Assembly: GCF_037038585.1 (NCBI RefSeq)
Contig: NC_092520.1
Span: 60,726,501-60,790,500, forward strand
Direction of reading: 5' to 3'
Source of the DNA: Patagioenas fasciata
Taxonomy: Eukaryota; Chordata; Aves; Columbiformes; Columbidae
DNA length: 64,000 nucleotides
Part shown: one piece after another, positions 47,722 to 61,938 of the stretch
Layout: each line of letters begins with the position of its first letter
How positions within the stretch are numbered: position 1 is the stretch's first letter
Program-made: the position numbers and the translations under genes
The notes under the pieces: model-generated
The model's input: the letters and a program-made list of their open reading frames with translations, nothing else
Databases searched by the model: none
Told to the model about the DNA's origin: nothing

Positions 47722-50700
47722 CTTGGAGTGCACTTTGGAGCTTGGGAGTTCTCAATTTAGTTGCTTAGACATAGCCTCTGAGAGTCTGTGTGACTTTGCA
47801 GAGGGCTTCCTGAGCTATGAATTAGAAAATAGTGAGTAAAGTGATACATTTAAAAACTTTTCTCCTCTGTTGCCTGTTTCTGGCCTGTAGGTAGACACCT
47901 CTGTCAGCTTAGAGTCCAGAGGGCAGAAGCTACTGCTAAAAGGTGTTGTCCACATATGACTACTGGAAACAGCAGAAAAGAATTTACACCATATTTTCTT
48001 TAGTTTCTAGGTTTTTAATGACTTTATATATTGTAGCTAGTACTACAGGATTTCTTGAAGACTCCCTGAAGCAGGGACTGAGCAGCAGAACTCCCCAGTG
48101 CCACCCACCTGTTTTCACTACCAGAACACAGATCCATCCTTCTTGGGTCTCTTTCTGATACTCTGAAATTCTGGGGTTTTGCTGCAAAATAGGCTGAGAA
48201 GCTTAAGAATTTTCTCTTGCCAAGATAAGTTTAACTGTCCTGACAATTAGGTGGCAGCTCAATATGAAATTGCTATTTTGCATGGAGGCCTTTGCATTGG
48301 GCTCTATTTTGCTTTAGATGCCTGCATCCTGACTTGGACCTCACTCTTACTTTGGTTTACAAAGTGCATTAAATTTGCCTACAGAAATACTGGAGCTGGT
48401 TTCTCTGAAAGATAAGTTAGTCTGGCTGGAGTATCTCCATAACACAATGATAATAACTCTGCTAATTTGTATAGTTTATTTAAAGTTAACTGTCTTTAGG
48501 TGGAGTTGAGCCATAAAATGTAGAAGTTTTCTGCTCTATCCAGAAATTTTGAGGTTGGAAGCAACCGCATGTCTACTAGGACAACTAGAGCAATGCCAAA
48601 ATGACTATTATTATGTAAGTTCAAAATTTATTACTTGCAAGGTAGTTATTAGTTTGGTTCATAAACTGTCTGCCAGAATGGGCATAGCCAATGGAAGTTT
48701 TTACTATTGTTTCTTTTTGTTCCAACACTGAATAATAACCAAAGACACTGGATTTAAAGTTTTAATAATACTTTGGTTTGAACTTTTCATTTAAAACATC
48801 TATTTATAGGTAACAAATGCTTCTGTGTCTCATAAAGGTAGCAGTCACGAACAACAGAGTTACATGAACTGATGTTTTTATTCAGCTCCAACTATTTTTA
48901 TCAGTGTTGTTTATACAGGTATTTATACACTTATTTGCAGTGCATTTGATGAAAAATGTAAGGTATTGCTTAAAAGTAACAGAAATAGGGTGAAAATATT
49001 TTAATTCTGGTAGTAAACATTTTACTGGAAGTAAAGTACACGTTATTTGTATTAAAAATAATTACTACATTAGATGCTGATCTTTCAGGTTTAATGCTAG
49101 AAGGTAAAATTAGGACACTCATATACTGTAATTTCCACAAATTTGATTAGCATTGATTGAATCAGGCTGTGTTCTGATCAGATTAGCATTGCAGGTATTT
49201 TAAAAATTTCTAATGGTAAGAGCCACTTCGCATCTGTGATTTTTTTCCATTTTTAATAAATTTGTAGTATGAAAACAGTAACTGAAAAAGAATAACTACT
49301 TTATTAAAATCTTCATACAGCTACTGCTTAACAGTCCAGTCCTGTAGGAATGGATTTTAAAATGCATTTAAAGGTGCTCTACAAAATCGATCTGATTAAA
49401 GCAAGTGGACTTGCAAATCTGAGTGGTTTTTAAAATGTTTCTATGTACAAAACCTTCTGCCTATAGGAAAATTTTCGTACTGACTCTAAGAAATTATGGT
49501 TTCGACAAAAGAAACCATCTCCTACTTACCTTTTTGCTAAATACCTAAGTAGTGCTTGATTCAGGTATGTTAGTTTGCAAATGTTTACGTTAAATCTCTT
49601 TTTCCTCTCAATATCAAAATACTCTTGTACACATTGAGTTGTAGGTCTTTCTCTTGTTTGATGTGATGATGAAGTTTAGTGTCTCTTCCAATGGTTGTGG
49701 TGAGCACAGAGGGAAATAAGGTGGTTGGAACCTGGTCTTTGTGAGAAAACAAAGAGTGTGGGGAAGCTGGAAGGAAGCTGTATGCAATACTGCGTTGAAT
49801 GGAAAGTTTTGAATACACACAATATAAAGGCTTTTTTTTCCCCCTTCTGTTGGCTGGTCATACCAGAAGATAATAAAAAAAATGAAGTTCACTGTAGCCA
49901 CCTTGCATTTTCCTGTCAGGTTTTTTTTTTTTTTTTTTTTTTAATTAGAAAAAAAAAAAAGAAGTTTGCTACATAGAAAGATGCTTTGCAAACAAAGGGG
50001 GATCAGAGTAGAAGGTCATAATAGAATGAAAGAAAGGAACTCAGAAAATGTCCTTTGCTGAAGAGTGGTATTGTTAATTGCCTCTCCCACTAGAAAATTC
50101 TGGTGTCTGAGGAAAGCTGGAAGAGCTACAAGTAGTGTTTTAATCTGTCTTCAAGCAGTGGGTGCCAGCAAGGATAGAAGACAGCCAGCAGTACGTTTTT
50201 TGTTTTTAGACTTTCTTTTCTGACACCAGCTGGCACTGAAGCACTTGATGTGTTTAACAGACAGGAAGGGTAGCTATGAAATGGTTTAAAATAAGTTTGA
50301 GGAGTACTGAAATCTGTGGAAAAACTAAACATATGAAAGATGTTTCTATATTTGATAGGAACTGTAGATGAAAAGCCAAGCATTTGTGACTGTTTAGAGG
50401 TTGAACATCCTCAATTTTGAGAGGCTGAATCCCTGGTGATAGGCCAGATTTAACTGCAATCTGGAAGAAAAATCTCTAGAAAATGTGCTGTTGAGATATC
50501 CAGAATTAACCCTTGGCAAAGCAAGCACAGTTATATTCCTTGTTGGTTTGCAGACATGGTTATAACTTATAGCTGTGCTTTGCTTGGTTTTTGTTAATCC
50601 TTGATCTCTGCCATAATACGAATACAAAGTTCATTAATTACATTTGTGGGCAAGATTTATTTTGCTTTGTTTTGGTGCCTTCACATGGTGTGGTGGATCT

Positions 50701-53700
50701 GTGCAAATTCACACATAGAGAAGGACCACTTTTCTAAGATTTTTTTGGGCCTTGGATGCTTTGCTGTTACTCTATACTGTCTAGCCTTTCCATTCTGGAA
50801 AATTAGTATCAGAAGGTAGTTCTATAAATCTGAATAAAAATTGTCTCAAGTGGATAGCCCATCTTGGACGTATTCTAGTTTGGCTTTTAAATTTCATCTG
50901 GAGTTGAGGTTATTTGTGTCTCTAACACAGTTACCTGAAAATTTTTACCTATGTACATGTGCTAGATCTCTCAGCCGTTGATATGAGGGAAAACTCAGTT
51001 TTTCCACTGAGTGGTTTTTGTATGTACATTTGACTGCAAGCATGCAGGAGACTTATAAGAGTGAACTTTGAGATGTTTTGTTTGGCATTAGCATATAGCA
51101 TGCATACATTTAAACCAAAGTTTATATTTGTGCCAAAATAAGATGTGCCCATTGTTCATACTCAAACTAGGCATTCACAAACTAGGAAGAGCTGAACAAT
51201 TTTACAATTATGTAGAATAAACTATTCAAAAGTTAATAAGGGCAATTAAAATAGTAATCAGAATTTAATAGCATTAGTTTCCAAAAGGAAAAAATAATGG
51301 GTTATAGTAGTAAAAAATGCAGTTTTAAAGTGCTTATGTTGGTACTTTTTTTTTTTTTTTCTGATTCTTCTTATAAATGTAACCTGATTTAAGTTGCAGA
51401 AAAGACATTCAGATAAAAGGCATATTTAAGGAATAAGTTATTTCCCCCCATTACTTTCAGCTATTAAGTAATAGTAATATTTGGAAGAAATTCGGGACTC
51501 CCATAAACTGTGCCTGCAGAGCTGTAGATATCACTGATTTTGTGGGCTGGTAAGCATAGATGGTGAAAACCTGGCTAAGAATCTTCCTCACCCTATGGAC
51601 CATTGTGATCTGCAAAACAACTGATAAATAGTAGAGATTTTTTATTTATTTATTTTATAGGCAGCCTTAACTAATGTAGCTTTTGAAGGCTTATTTTTTT
51701 TTTTCACATTAAGCATTGAGTGTTTTTCTGATGTTACTGCAGAATGGCTTGTAATGTGTGAGAAGGAAGACCTGATATTTCAACCTTTCTGCTTTAAATT
51801 CTTTTGCATGTTTACTTGCAGTGTTTTATAAGACTGCAGTCATCTTAGTCCTTTTTGGTGGTATCATTATGGTGTCCTGTAAGAATCTATAAATGGTTTA
51901 GGAAGAAGAATTTTGAAGAGAGAATATGTTTTAAGGGAGTTGAAACAATGGGTTCATTAATGGAGGGAAAGCAAGGAAATATGCTGGGCATAAAACCATG
52001 AAAATAGGAAACTTGGGAAATGGCATAAGGCATCCATATGAAGTTTTAAGAAATGGCATTTGGCACTCTAGTTTTCAGAACTTCAGATGAAACACTTACA
52101 AAAAGAGAAAATTATCACTTCTTGACAAGGAGGGGAATTTGAACTTTGAATTAACAGGGAACTAAAGGAGGATAATAGGTGTGAATTGAAACTAATTGGT
52201 GTTTCAGATCATTAAGCTACTTGAAAATAACATGTGTGGTGAGAACTGTAGAAGTTAAGTCTCTCTTAAATGCCTAATTAAGCACAGTTCTGTCCTGCAC
52301 GGAAGACAAAAAAATGTTATGTCACTTGCTGCTTTGTACTCAACTGACTGATTTAAATGGGCAGTCAGTCAAAAGATTTAGCTTCTGTGTGGTAAAGTTC
52401 TGATGAGGCTGGTCTACTAGTCCAAGAAGGGGTGATGCCCTGAGGCATACAGCTATAGGCATAAATATGAGCACAGGTATAATAAAAGTTCTCCAGAAAG
52501 CATTGTATAAATCAGATCGAACAGGGGGTTGGCACAACTGATGAGCATTTCCAAGTGCCCGATTAAAGTGGGTGCAGAAGTCCCATAGCTGGCTGTCTAA
52601 ATCAGCTCACAGCCTGTGGCCTGATCTAAGCACACACATAAGTGAGTTAGGATATGGCAAAGATATAAAAAATGAATTTTTCACTGGGGAAATTTCCATT
52701 AAAAAGCATGGAATAACTTCCCTTCTACTCCCTTGAAAAAGAACTGACAGTCCTTATGTAAAATAAATTGGACAATTTGACATGTAAGATCCTTTGCTTT
52801 CCAACAAACTATTGAGTTCACTGGCTGCAATCCAATGGAGAAAACAAAATGTGCAGAATAAACACTGTGTATAGCAGGTGGAGGTATTGCCTTATTATAC
52901 ACAAATGCTGTTTTGTGTTGTGTAACCTGGGGACAATTTATCAGACAATTTTGTACTTAGAAAAATCATGGCTTATGAAGAAAAGGAGAACCACGGATAA
53001 TTAATTGTCTACATCTGAAAATACCACACTAGATCTGAAACACATGTCCTACCACATTGTCTTATGATTTCAAAAGCAGAGGAAGGAAGAAAGATTATTA
53101 AATTTAATTTTACTCTGTCATATCACTTTAAAACAGATGTTTAAACAAAAACGTACCCTTTCTTTCCAGAGCTTATTCTTAAATATTTTAGTACCACTGT
53201 TTTGTCACTAAAGATGAAACACACAAGCAGTGGCCCTTATTCATCATGCAACTAAGAAAGAACTATTGTAACTGTGTGCATGCAAACTTCAGTTGAACTG
53301 TAAAAATAAGGTAAACCAAAATTAAATAAAATGCAAAGAAAACAAAACTCCACTGTGAGAAGCATGGTCTTTAAGTATGTACATATATGTGCACAGGTGT
53401 GGCTGGTTGGCTCCAGGCAAAGCTGATACCTGAGACTTCCCATCCAGTAATTTTTAATCCTCAATTCCACACAATCAAGTGCTGGTGTTTTCAAGGGAAT
53501 GTGGGTCAGCTGAGGTGTGAATTATACATTTAAGAAGACAGGAATCATCTGGTGTATTTTTTCAAGGCCGAAGCATACAGAATGATTTCTTAAGCAGTTT
53601 AGGCGGTTGTGAGCAAAGGGAAAATTATTAAAGTTTTCAGACTTCTGACATTTTGTACAAATGGGTCAGTTGTCTTCCCTTTCCTACAAAACTGAAAAGA

Positions 53701-56700
53701 CAAAATTATGTGAATACTCAGATAGGAGTATGGAGTCCAACAGACTTGACTGGAGTACTAGAGCCTACGTTGCAGCATCACCAATAGATTACTGCAGTTC
53801 TGTGTTTCCAACTTTGAGATATAAAGGAAAAGGGAACAACTGGTTTCTCATGCAACATGTTTTGCTGATTTTGTCCAATTTCATAATTGTCAGCAATAGC
53901 ACTTTTTCTTCCAAGTGATTTATAAATACTGACTAATTTGTTCTCACAATTGTCACAACAATCTGGATTTTACTCTCTCAGACTAAAAAATATCGCTGAA
54001 GACAAGGAAACAGAGTCAGTCAAATATTAATCAAAGGGTTCATTTCCTCTGTGAAGTCAGTCTCAAAATGGCATTCTATCTCATCTGGGCAGTCCTTATT
54101 TCCAGTGTAGGTCTAGTCACTAGGCGCTAGCTCATCTTCTGTGAAGCTGGTTTCTCTGGAACCTTATTGCCAGAGGAGAGAAAATTAAAAGATCAAAAAG
54201 AAAAAATGCAGCTGGTTTTGTAAGTTTACTTCAGCTTCATTCTTGTTCTTTGCAGTTAATGTTTTGCTCTGCATACATTCAGGTGGAAATGTTTATAGAA
54301 ATCTATGGTTACCTTCTCAAGTGTGGCATGTGTGAGTGTTATTCAGAACTTTCCATTCAGGCAAGTGCAAAATAGCTGCTCTTTTGTTCTCTGTGGCACC
54401 CCAGAAATGAAAGATGACGGGAATGAATGAGACGACAGAGCCATGCTCAGCCCAAGCTCATCAGAAGGTCTGGCGAAAGTGTACAAGGTTGTATTCTCCT
54501 TCACAGCTGGAGAGACCTGGGAAACATTTCTGGAAGGCAGACATTTTCGCATTGCTCTCTGCTACAAGAGCATGTCTGTACCCTCACCTGCTCCTGTTAC
54601 GGCTGGCTGTCACCTTTGAGCCCGCTGATTGGAGTGGGACTGCTCATGGTTTTTGCTTGGAGTGATGCTCTAAAACCTCATGGAAAAGTGGTGGAATGTG
54701 GTGTTGTTCCTCAAAGATCTTGCCCCTTGGCACCAGATCACCTTAATTCTATTTGGTTAGTAAAGTCTCTTGAAAGTGTAACACAGTGTATGATGACAAC
54801 GATATTGAAAGTCTCAGAATGGTTTTTGCTTGGAGTGATGCTCTAAAACCTCATGGAAAAGTACTTTCTTTTCCTGCCCTGTGTGTGGTGAGAATTAACT
54901 CCATGAGCAGAGACTCAAACAAAAATAAGCATTTAAGAGCTTTTTTTCTTAGTAAATGTTTTCCAAAATGTGACATCTCCTGTGTGCATGTCTATGCGAA
55001 TGCAATGGGATGTTTAGCAATCCAATTTCCATTTTGTGTTAATGCTCATTAAATAATTACAAGAGCTTTATTTTTTAAACATTTCCTTACATTCAGATAT
55101 TAAATATTAGTGAGATTTTAGTCTGACAAAAGTGTAAGAGCAGTTCTACTTTAATTTTACTCCCACCTTGTGTTCACCTTGCAATTGCTATCATATAGGG
55201 AAGCCTGAAACGTTATTATTAGCTATAATTTGTGACAAGCTTATCTCTGAAGAACATTACATGAAGTCCAAAAATGCATCTTCCTATTGTCCACAGGACA
55301 AAGAGTCATACCCATTCACTGGGGCAGGAGACAGTGATGGCTATTAAATCACAATGTTTCAAGGTTTTATAAAACTACTGTGAAAGACTCGAAGCAGGTA
55401 AAATTTTTAATGTTTATGGAATTTGTTCAAGACTTCTTTGAAATTGAAGGTACAATTTAATCGATGGCATGTTAATAAAAATTAGCAGTTTTCAGCCCTT
55501 CTTCCTGAAAAATGAGGTATTCTTTAATAATTGACTGAATTCTCCAGCACCCGCCACCTCTGAGACATTGCAGGTTATTGTCAAAAGATGACCGGAATAC
55601 TGAGCCACTAAATATTTCATCTTAATGATAATGTATGCTGCAAAAGGTTTGAACTTTATATCGAGCCTTGAATTGACTTTTGATAAAAGACATAGTGGAT
55701 TCTCTCTTTTTTTTTTTTTGCACATTAACTTTGTGCCAGGAGCAGGGGTCAAAACTAGCATTTAAACTCAGACTTTTCTCTATTTATTGCTAGTAAAATG
55801 GGAATATCAGGGGATTTATTTATTTTTATTGTAATATTTAAAAGTCGTCTGGATCAAGTTCAACTAATTAGGTCTGTTTTTAAAGAGACAGATGGGATAA
55901 ATGTCAAAAGTGTTGTGAGTCAGTTATTTAAGTGAAGTATGTCCTATTCCACAGAAGTCAAAAGTAATTTTACCATCTCTAACACGTTGAAAGTTTTGTG
56001 CTGTACTCAACCATGCACCCAGCTGTGTCCTACCCAGCTATGTGCATTTATTAGTCAGAGAATCAGCATTAAACACCGGTGACATGAGTCAAATGTCTAT
56101 TGTAGTCATATGAGCTATAGTTCAAGAGAGTTTAAAACGTGTTTTATTTTCATGATTAACTACAGCACAAACCCAGTTATTTCCTGCATGTCTAGAGTTG
56201 TTTCTTCTTTTCTTTATTTTTTAAAGGAATTTCAGAAAAAAAAAAAGTTTTTGAAGCTTAATACAGGCAAGTGTCATCAAAGTTCTGTTTCAACAACTTA
56301 TTACAGTCACAGTCCCGCTGTCCAAAACTGCTTCTGTATATGAAACAGCAATTAATTCAAGTACATTAAAAGAAAAAAATAAGTGAAGATGATCTTTATG
56401 GCTATAGGTATTTTCCCTGATATATTGCTTTTTACCCCTTTGTATTTATTGTATGTTTTTCACACTTACCACTCACACAGTTTTCTGTTTTGGAAGAATT
56501 TCCACGGAAATGACCATGATCTCTGCTGTTTATAAATAGAAGTATTTGCTCTTAAACATTGTTTAGGGAATTAGGCCCTGCATTTGCCCCACATAAGATG
56601 GATAATTATGACTGTTCTAAAAAATAACTTTCTTCAGGCATTTACCCAGTGACTGATTTGTAACTGAGCAGAAGAGAAAAATTATGTTGTTTTAATATGT

Positions 56701-59700
56701 TAATGCAGGCTCTGAGTGCCAATAATGATTTTTGCCTCCTTGAACTGGCTTTTTGAGAACTCCTCTTAAGACTGGGCCTGTTCAAAACAAAGAAATGAGT
56801 TCAGATTCTGGAAAAAATGGCAATTTAACTATTTGTATACTCTGTGTCATACCTACATCTTTTCAGAAACTAATATATGCTTTGCCGCTGCTTCTATCAG
56901 ATACCCACATTGTTTTTGCACCAGCAAAATAAGATTAGATGCTTCTAGTGCATTTTCTGCCTCAACTACAGAGCTGTGGGCCATGGTGCAGTCATGCTCA
57001 AGCATCAATGAGAGCAAAGTGCATTCAACAGCTCATAGGCTTGAGCCTTGTGAAACAAATAAAATTTGGGCTTTAATCCCACCTTCATTAAAACTGACAT
57101 CAAAGTTTTTGTTGTCTGTAGTGGTAGAGGATGATGCAGAGAGAGGAAGTTTGGGACTGAAGGATGATGCCAAAGCCTATGAGAGGTAAACAGGAAGTTT
57201 CAATCATGGAAAAAGAGGAGAAATGGAAAAAGAAAAAATCCTCTGAAAGCACAAAATGTTGTTTGCTTTGCAGTACTTAACTGACTAAAGCTTGGAAGTT
57301 ACAAATTTACTTGATCAAGGCAGGAAAAAGAAGAATGGAGAGGATGTCAAAACACATAAGCTACAGCAGATCAGTGGATGTGCAGCTGCTGCAATTAAGC
57401 TCTTTAAAGGGCACGAAGTTGTAGAAGTTTGAAGTCAGAAATGTTTATTTTGCACAGTTGCTCATTGTGCTGGGTGGTGAACATGTATAGCACTATGCAA
57501 ACAAATGCATTTTCTCAGGTGGTCCCAACCACTGACGTGAGTGCTGCGGGTGGTGAATTCCTTCATTGCCTGGGGTCTGCGTGAGCATGGACCGAGTGTC
57601 CTGTCTATTCTCTCAGCAGTGGAAGTGGAACGTTTCTTACTGTCACTAGCACAGTGACAGGGACTGAGTTCTTCATGTCCCTTAAGAAAAGACATTGCTT
57701 ACCTCTCCTTTCTGTCTGTGCCATGTACTGTACCTTATTGCAGAGCAAAGTATGGTGCTGTAATAACATTCATCATAATGTATCAGTTTGGTATACACAT
57801 ATTACATTCAAATTACCTTAATAACTTCAATCAAGTATGTAATTAATGTAAAGCATTAAAGAATGCATTTAAAGCATTTCTGTATGTTTTTTGTTCAAGT
57901 GTAAGCAGCAGAGATAGAGGAGGAAGGCAGCATCAAGATTAAATTCAAAGCTTCACTAAATGAACAACTCTTGATCTTCCAAATATTCCTCAGATGTTTC
58001 ATTATAACTGTTGACAGTAGTCTCGGTGCTTTTCTTGGGGTCATTTGTGAGTTTGAAAGCACAGCAATGAAGCATAAAGTATCAGGATGAAAAACAGAAG
58101 AGGAAAAAATTGTGACCCCTTCTTTCAGCCCTCTTGGCAAATACATATTTGCTGTTGGATTTACAGAAAGAAAAGTCTCTCATGAGAACTTTGTGCAAGG
58201 AAATGCACCATGTCTGTCACTAAAAGAAAAAAAAAAAACCATGTCATTGCTCCAAGTGGAATTGATTAAAACAATGAGGATTTCCTGGTGCCAAGAGTTG
58301 AAACAACTGTGTGAAAAGTAGTGAAGAGGTATTATGGTATTGTTGCAGCTTTCTCAGGAAAATTCCAAATAAACCGAAGGATTCCTGTCAATATTTGTAC
58401 AAGGAAACATGCTGCTGCCTGATTCGGAGGCAGTTCACACACGTGTGCACACATACACCCCCTTGCATGCAAAATTCTTGAGAAACTTTATTACAATCAC
58501 ACACACACAAAAAGGACACACTCAGAGTTTGGTGCACTCTTTCTCATGCTAATATTTACAACATCGATCTCTTATTGTCGGTATTTGATCTACATTTCTC
58601 CCAGCTCCGGTCAATGGAAGGCACAGCTGCTGAAACCCCATATTGTGCAGGCAGTGTGCCTTTGTGTTCTGCAGCTGGGGAGTTCTCATGTCCACAATAG
58701 CAAGTCTGAGCACACTAAATTAGGAAAGATTATTGTTTCATTTAGTGACTACACAAGTTTCAAACAGCAAGTATATAGTTTGTTTCATGTTTTATTTGTT
58801 AGGGTCATTTTCACCAAAAGCAGAGCACATGGACACAAATATAGGGCAGCTGTACTTCCAGCCACCCCAGTAGGAAGAAAATTACAAACATTATTGAAAT
58901 GAAATTGGATGGTTGGTTGCTTTCATGAGACACAGCCTCCCACCTGCCTTCTCCCAGCCATCCATTTGTGAAGACTTGCTGCAGGTTTTTTTGGTCTTTT
59001 TGCATGCAAGTTCTTTCCCGATAACGTGTTTATCCTACTGTACAATTCGTTTTAAGCAAAGTTGGTTTTACGGTGGAAGGGAAGACAAGTGAGTTCAATT
59101 TCTGAGCTCGGTTCTCCAAATGTTTCTTTCCTGGAATGGTCTATAGAAAAAAGAAGGCAGCAATTTTAGCTGGAAGCAAATATCACTTTGGAGCAACAAA
59201 AAAGGGAGGGGAAAAAAGGGAGAAAAATCTATTTAACACGTTAGGATATAATGGTATTCAAATAGTATATTTTTCTGCCATTTATTCAGTTGTGAAGGAA
59301 CTCAGTGAATAATAATAGCTGCTGTCAAAGATATTTTTATTTAAGAGGGTCTTTATGTAAAATTATTTTTTTTATCAGAAGTGATTTTTCTTCAGGAGAA
59401 GTCTGCCATCTCCTAGCAACCGATATGGCTATCTTTTTTAACAGACGCTGCAATAACAATGGGTGCCTAACCTTTATGTGGAAGCATTTGCACATGTACA
59501 ATCAGAACGCTTATGAATTCAAACTGAGTTGTTAAAGTGCTCCAAGGGAGACACTGGGTACCACTTTATCTACGATGCATCTCATCTACCCAAGATTTCC
59601 TAATGGCAGCCATTTTAGCTGTAGCTGGGTGCCTCCCAATGAGCTCCAAAACTAAATCTGCAAATAAGCCCACACCATAACTTCCCTCTCCTCTCATGGC

Positions 59701-61282
59701 AAGTGAGGGGGACTCATTTCACTGTTCACGTTTTATTTCCTTCTCTCTCTTTCTGATTGTTTCACTCCATTTGCAGAGCTGTAGCATCACTTAAACTTGC
59801 TAGGTAAAGAATTCTTTTAATTTAGAAGTGTAAACAATAGAGCACACAGACCCATATCTGCAAATGGATAATTAATTTTAAAGGTACATCACTATAAATT
59901 GAGTATCTCTTACTAAGAGTACTCAGTTTCACACTCTCCACTTGGCTGCCCTTGGGCCATGCAGATTCAGCAGATTTGGACAAGGAGAAAATCTGGCTAA
60001 CTGTAGCATGCCCATGCTCGTTTCAGTGATTCACATCTGCATGCCTGAAGTTCGGTCTGGATCATGAACGCCACCTAACACCAGGAATGAGCTCCGTGAA
60101 AAAAAAAAGAGCAGCCATGCACAAAAGTGCATGTGGCACTCCAGGGAACGTGAGATCTAGCTTCCAGGAGCTCAGAGCTCTCCAGGATGTCTCAGCTACT
60201 GCCCAAAGGCTGTTTTGTAAAATGTTTCAGTAAGGAGCCTTCCAAATTTCTGCTGCTTTGCAGGAATGTAAATAACTGTTGGCTTGGAAAGAGGGAGCAG
60301 CAGACTGAATGAATATTTGTGATGTACCTAATATGTGGCCTCTGTTCCTGCTCCTAGAGCTGTTAATATCTTCATAATATCTTGAACCATCCTTGAACAA
60401 AATACAGGAATGGTGTCAGCAGCAAGTGTCTTGCTGGTGATAGGAACAAGTGAAACAAAAAGCCATGTCATTCCCATCAACAGCATGACCAAACCAGTAA
60501 TTTCTTATCTGTATACCACAAGGAGTAACCCAGATCCAAATAAAAGAAAATTAGGAACAATTACAAGTAAATAAAATAAAACTTGAAAGCTCTGTCAATT
60601 AATTGTAGCTAAACACTGAACTCTGACCCCCAAGCTCAATTCCCTGTTTAGCAAATTCATAGGAAGCTATGACAAATCCCCAGGTGTGATGAGTAATAGA
60701 CCTTTAATTAAGCTTCAGCATCCTTCTCTGATTCCAGTTTCTCCTCCTCCGTTCTGCGATCAATTCCATTCAAACTGATGCTTCAGATTCAGGCTGAAAA
60801 TACGTACTATTTTTTTTTTTTTTCCAGATTTGTGGTTGGCCCAAAATTTGATCAAAAACAAAACCATCATATATATGCATTTTTGGTCAAAATGTTTGAA
60901 AGCTGGGGAAGAAAATGGCAATCATTCACTGTGGAAGAGAATTTGCTTTCTTATATTACTAACATTCTGGTTTTTTATCTCAAAACTGAAATTTTTACAA
61001 TTAATCTACTTTGTTTTCCCTTTGTATTTTCTCTAATTTTCAGCCAACTGTAAATTCTTTTTGTATGTATTTGAATATTCTTTGTTTAGTGATTCAGCAT
61101 TTTTCAGATCCTTTTTTCCAAGCAACCTTCTAGATCCTTCCATTAAGTCACAATATAGAGCTTCTGTTTCTCATTTTTTATATCTATCTGCAGATATTTC
61201 CATGTTGATTTAGTGTGGTCTCTGCTTTTGCTACAACATTTAATGTTTTCTGTTATTGGTGCTCTCTCCTTAATTTCTGCTG
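47722..61282. other. Gene-free AT-rich DNA
   Basis: No coding gene or RNA gene recognised. A T22 tract followed closely by A12 forms an inverted homopolymer pair at 49921-49960. Poly-T occurs at about 51345-51360 and 55708-55720, and CA-rich bits near 58437-58510. A 44-bp direct repeat lies at 54646-54862. A weak MIR-like patch lies near 53945-54025. The 58.5-60.7 kb part is less AT-biased but shows no gene. Confidence 0.55.
54646..54862 (+). repeat. 44-bp exact direct repeat, 173 bp apart
   Basis: Copy 1 at 54646-54689 and copy 2 at 54819-54862 are identical over 44 bp, starting ATGGTTTTTGCTTGGAGTGA and ending CATGGAAAAGT. Flanks on both sides and the 129-bp spacer are unrelated, so it is not a longer tandem duplication. 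Confidence 0.97.
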
Positions 61283-61933
61283 TGTCCTGGTTTTGTTAAA
61301 AACAAGTTTCTCTTTTAGTGAATTTGCCTGTCAGCTAAAGCTTTCATATTAGCTGCATTTTCCTGGAAAGACAGATAGATGTTTTGGTAGACATAGCAAT
61401 GGAATGCGAGGTCATTGATAAGGATGGATGCACATCTCGCAAGAGGGGCAAAGAGAAATAGGTGACCAAAAACTGACCAACTGAACTATTCCATCCCATT
61501 CACGTCATACTTCGCATGAAAGTGGGAGATCATGAGGATCTCGTCCCTTTTCCTTATGGCCGACATTAGGAGAGGACCTACTAGTCATCCCTGCGAACTG
61601 AGTCCTAGTGACAGACTGAATCCGGTGCTGGTTGGCTGCAGAGTCCAGTCCAGGACTTCGGGTGCTGGCCCTTCATTCTACCGGAGCAGTTGCTGGGACT
61701 TTCAAGATTTGTTTTGTATATTTTGTATTATTTTCTCTTTTTTATTGGTAGCATTAATAAAAGATTTTTAATTTTTTCCAACTCTCTTCTCTCTGTCCTT
61801 CTTTCCCTCCCGATCGCCTGTCCTGAGTGGGAAGGGGGGAGAGGGAGAGGCTGAAGGGGGAAAGCAGGGGGAGAGGAGGTTAACAATACATCTGTCATGG
61901 TTTTATTGTCACCCCACAATCAAAACCTCGACA
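61283..61933 (+). mobile_element. Solo LTR of an avian ERV (ERVL/ERV3-like)
   Basis: 651 bp bounded by TGTCCTGG and CTCGACA (TG...CA ends) and flanked by a perfect 5-bp target duplication TGCTG at 61278-61282 and 61934-61938. A 5-bp duplication fits the ERVL/ERV3 class. Internal landmarks include CACATCTCGCAAGAGGGGCA, GACTTTCAAGATTTGTTTTG and an AATAAA poly(A) signal at 61756-61761. There is no internal retroviral region on either side, so this is a solo LTR left by LTR-LTR recombination. Noncoding. It carries its own potential promoter and poly(A) site. Confidence 0.9.
61756..61761 (+). terminator. LTR poly(A) signal
   Basis: AATAAA in the R/U5 part of the solo LTR, followed by T-rich sequence. 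It could end plus-strand readthrough transcripts. Confidence 0.5.
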
Positions 61934-61938
61934 TGCTG

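Noticed and set aside
49921-49960. T22/A12 inverted homopolymers considered as a hairpin element
   Set aside because: Explained by two neighbouring homopolymers; sequence length in such tracts is also error-prone.
53945-54025. Possible second MIR remnant
   Set aside because: Only scattered similarity (CACAACAATCT, ACAAGGAAACAGAGTC). Too weak to annotate without a profile search.
54427-54846. 139-codon plus-strand frame spanning the first copy of the 44-bp repeat
   Set aside because: No recognisable domain, the repeat is read in the same frame by chance, and there is no splice or poly(A) context. Treated as chance.
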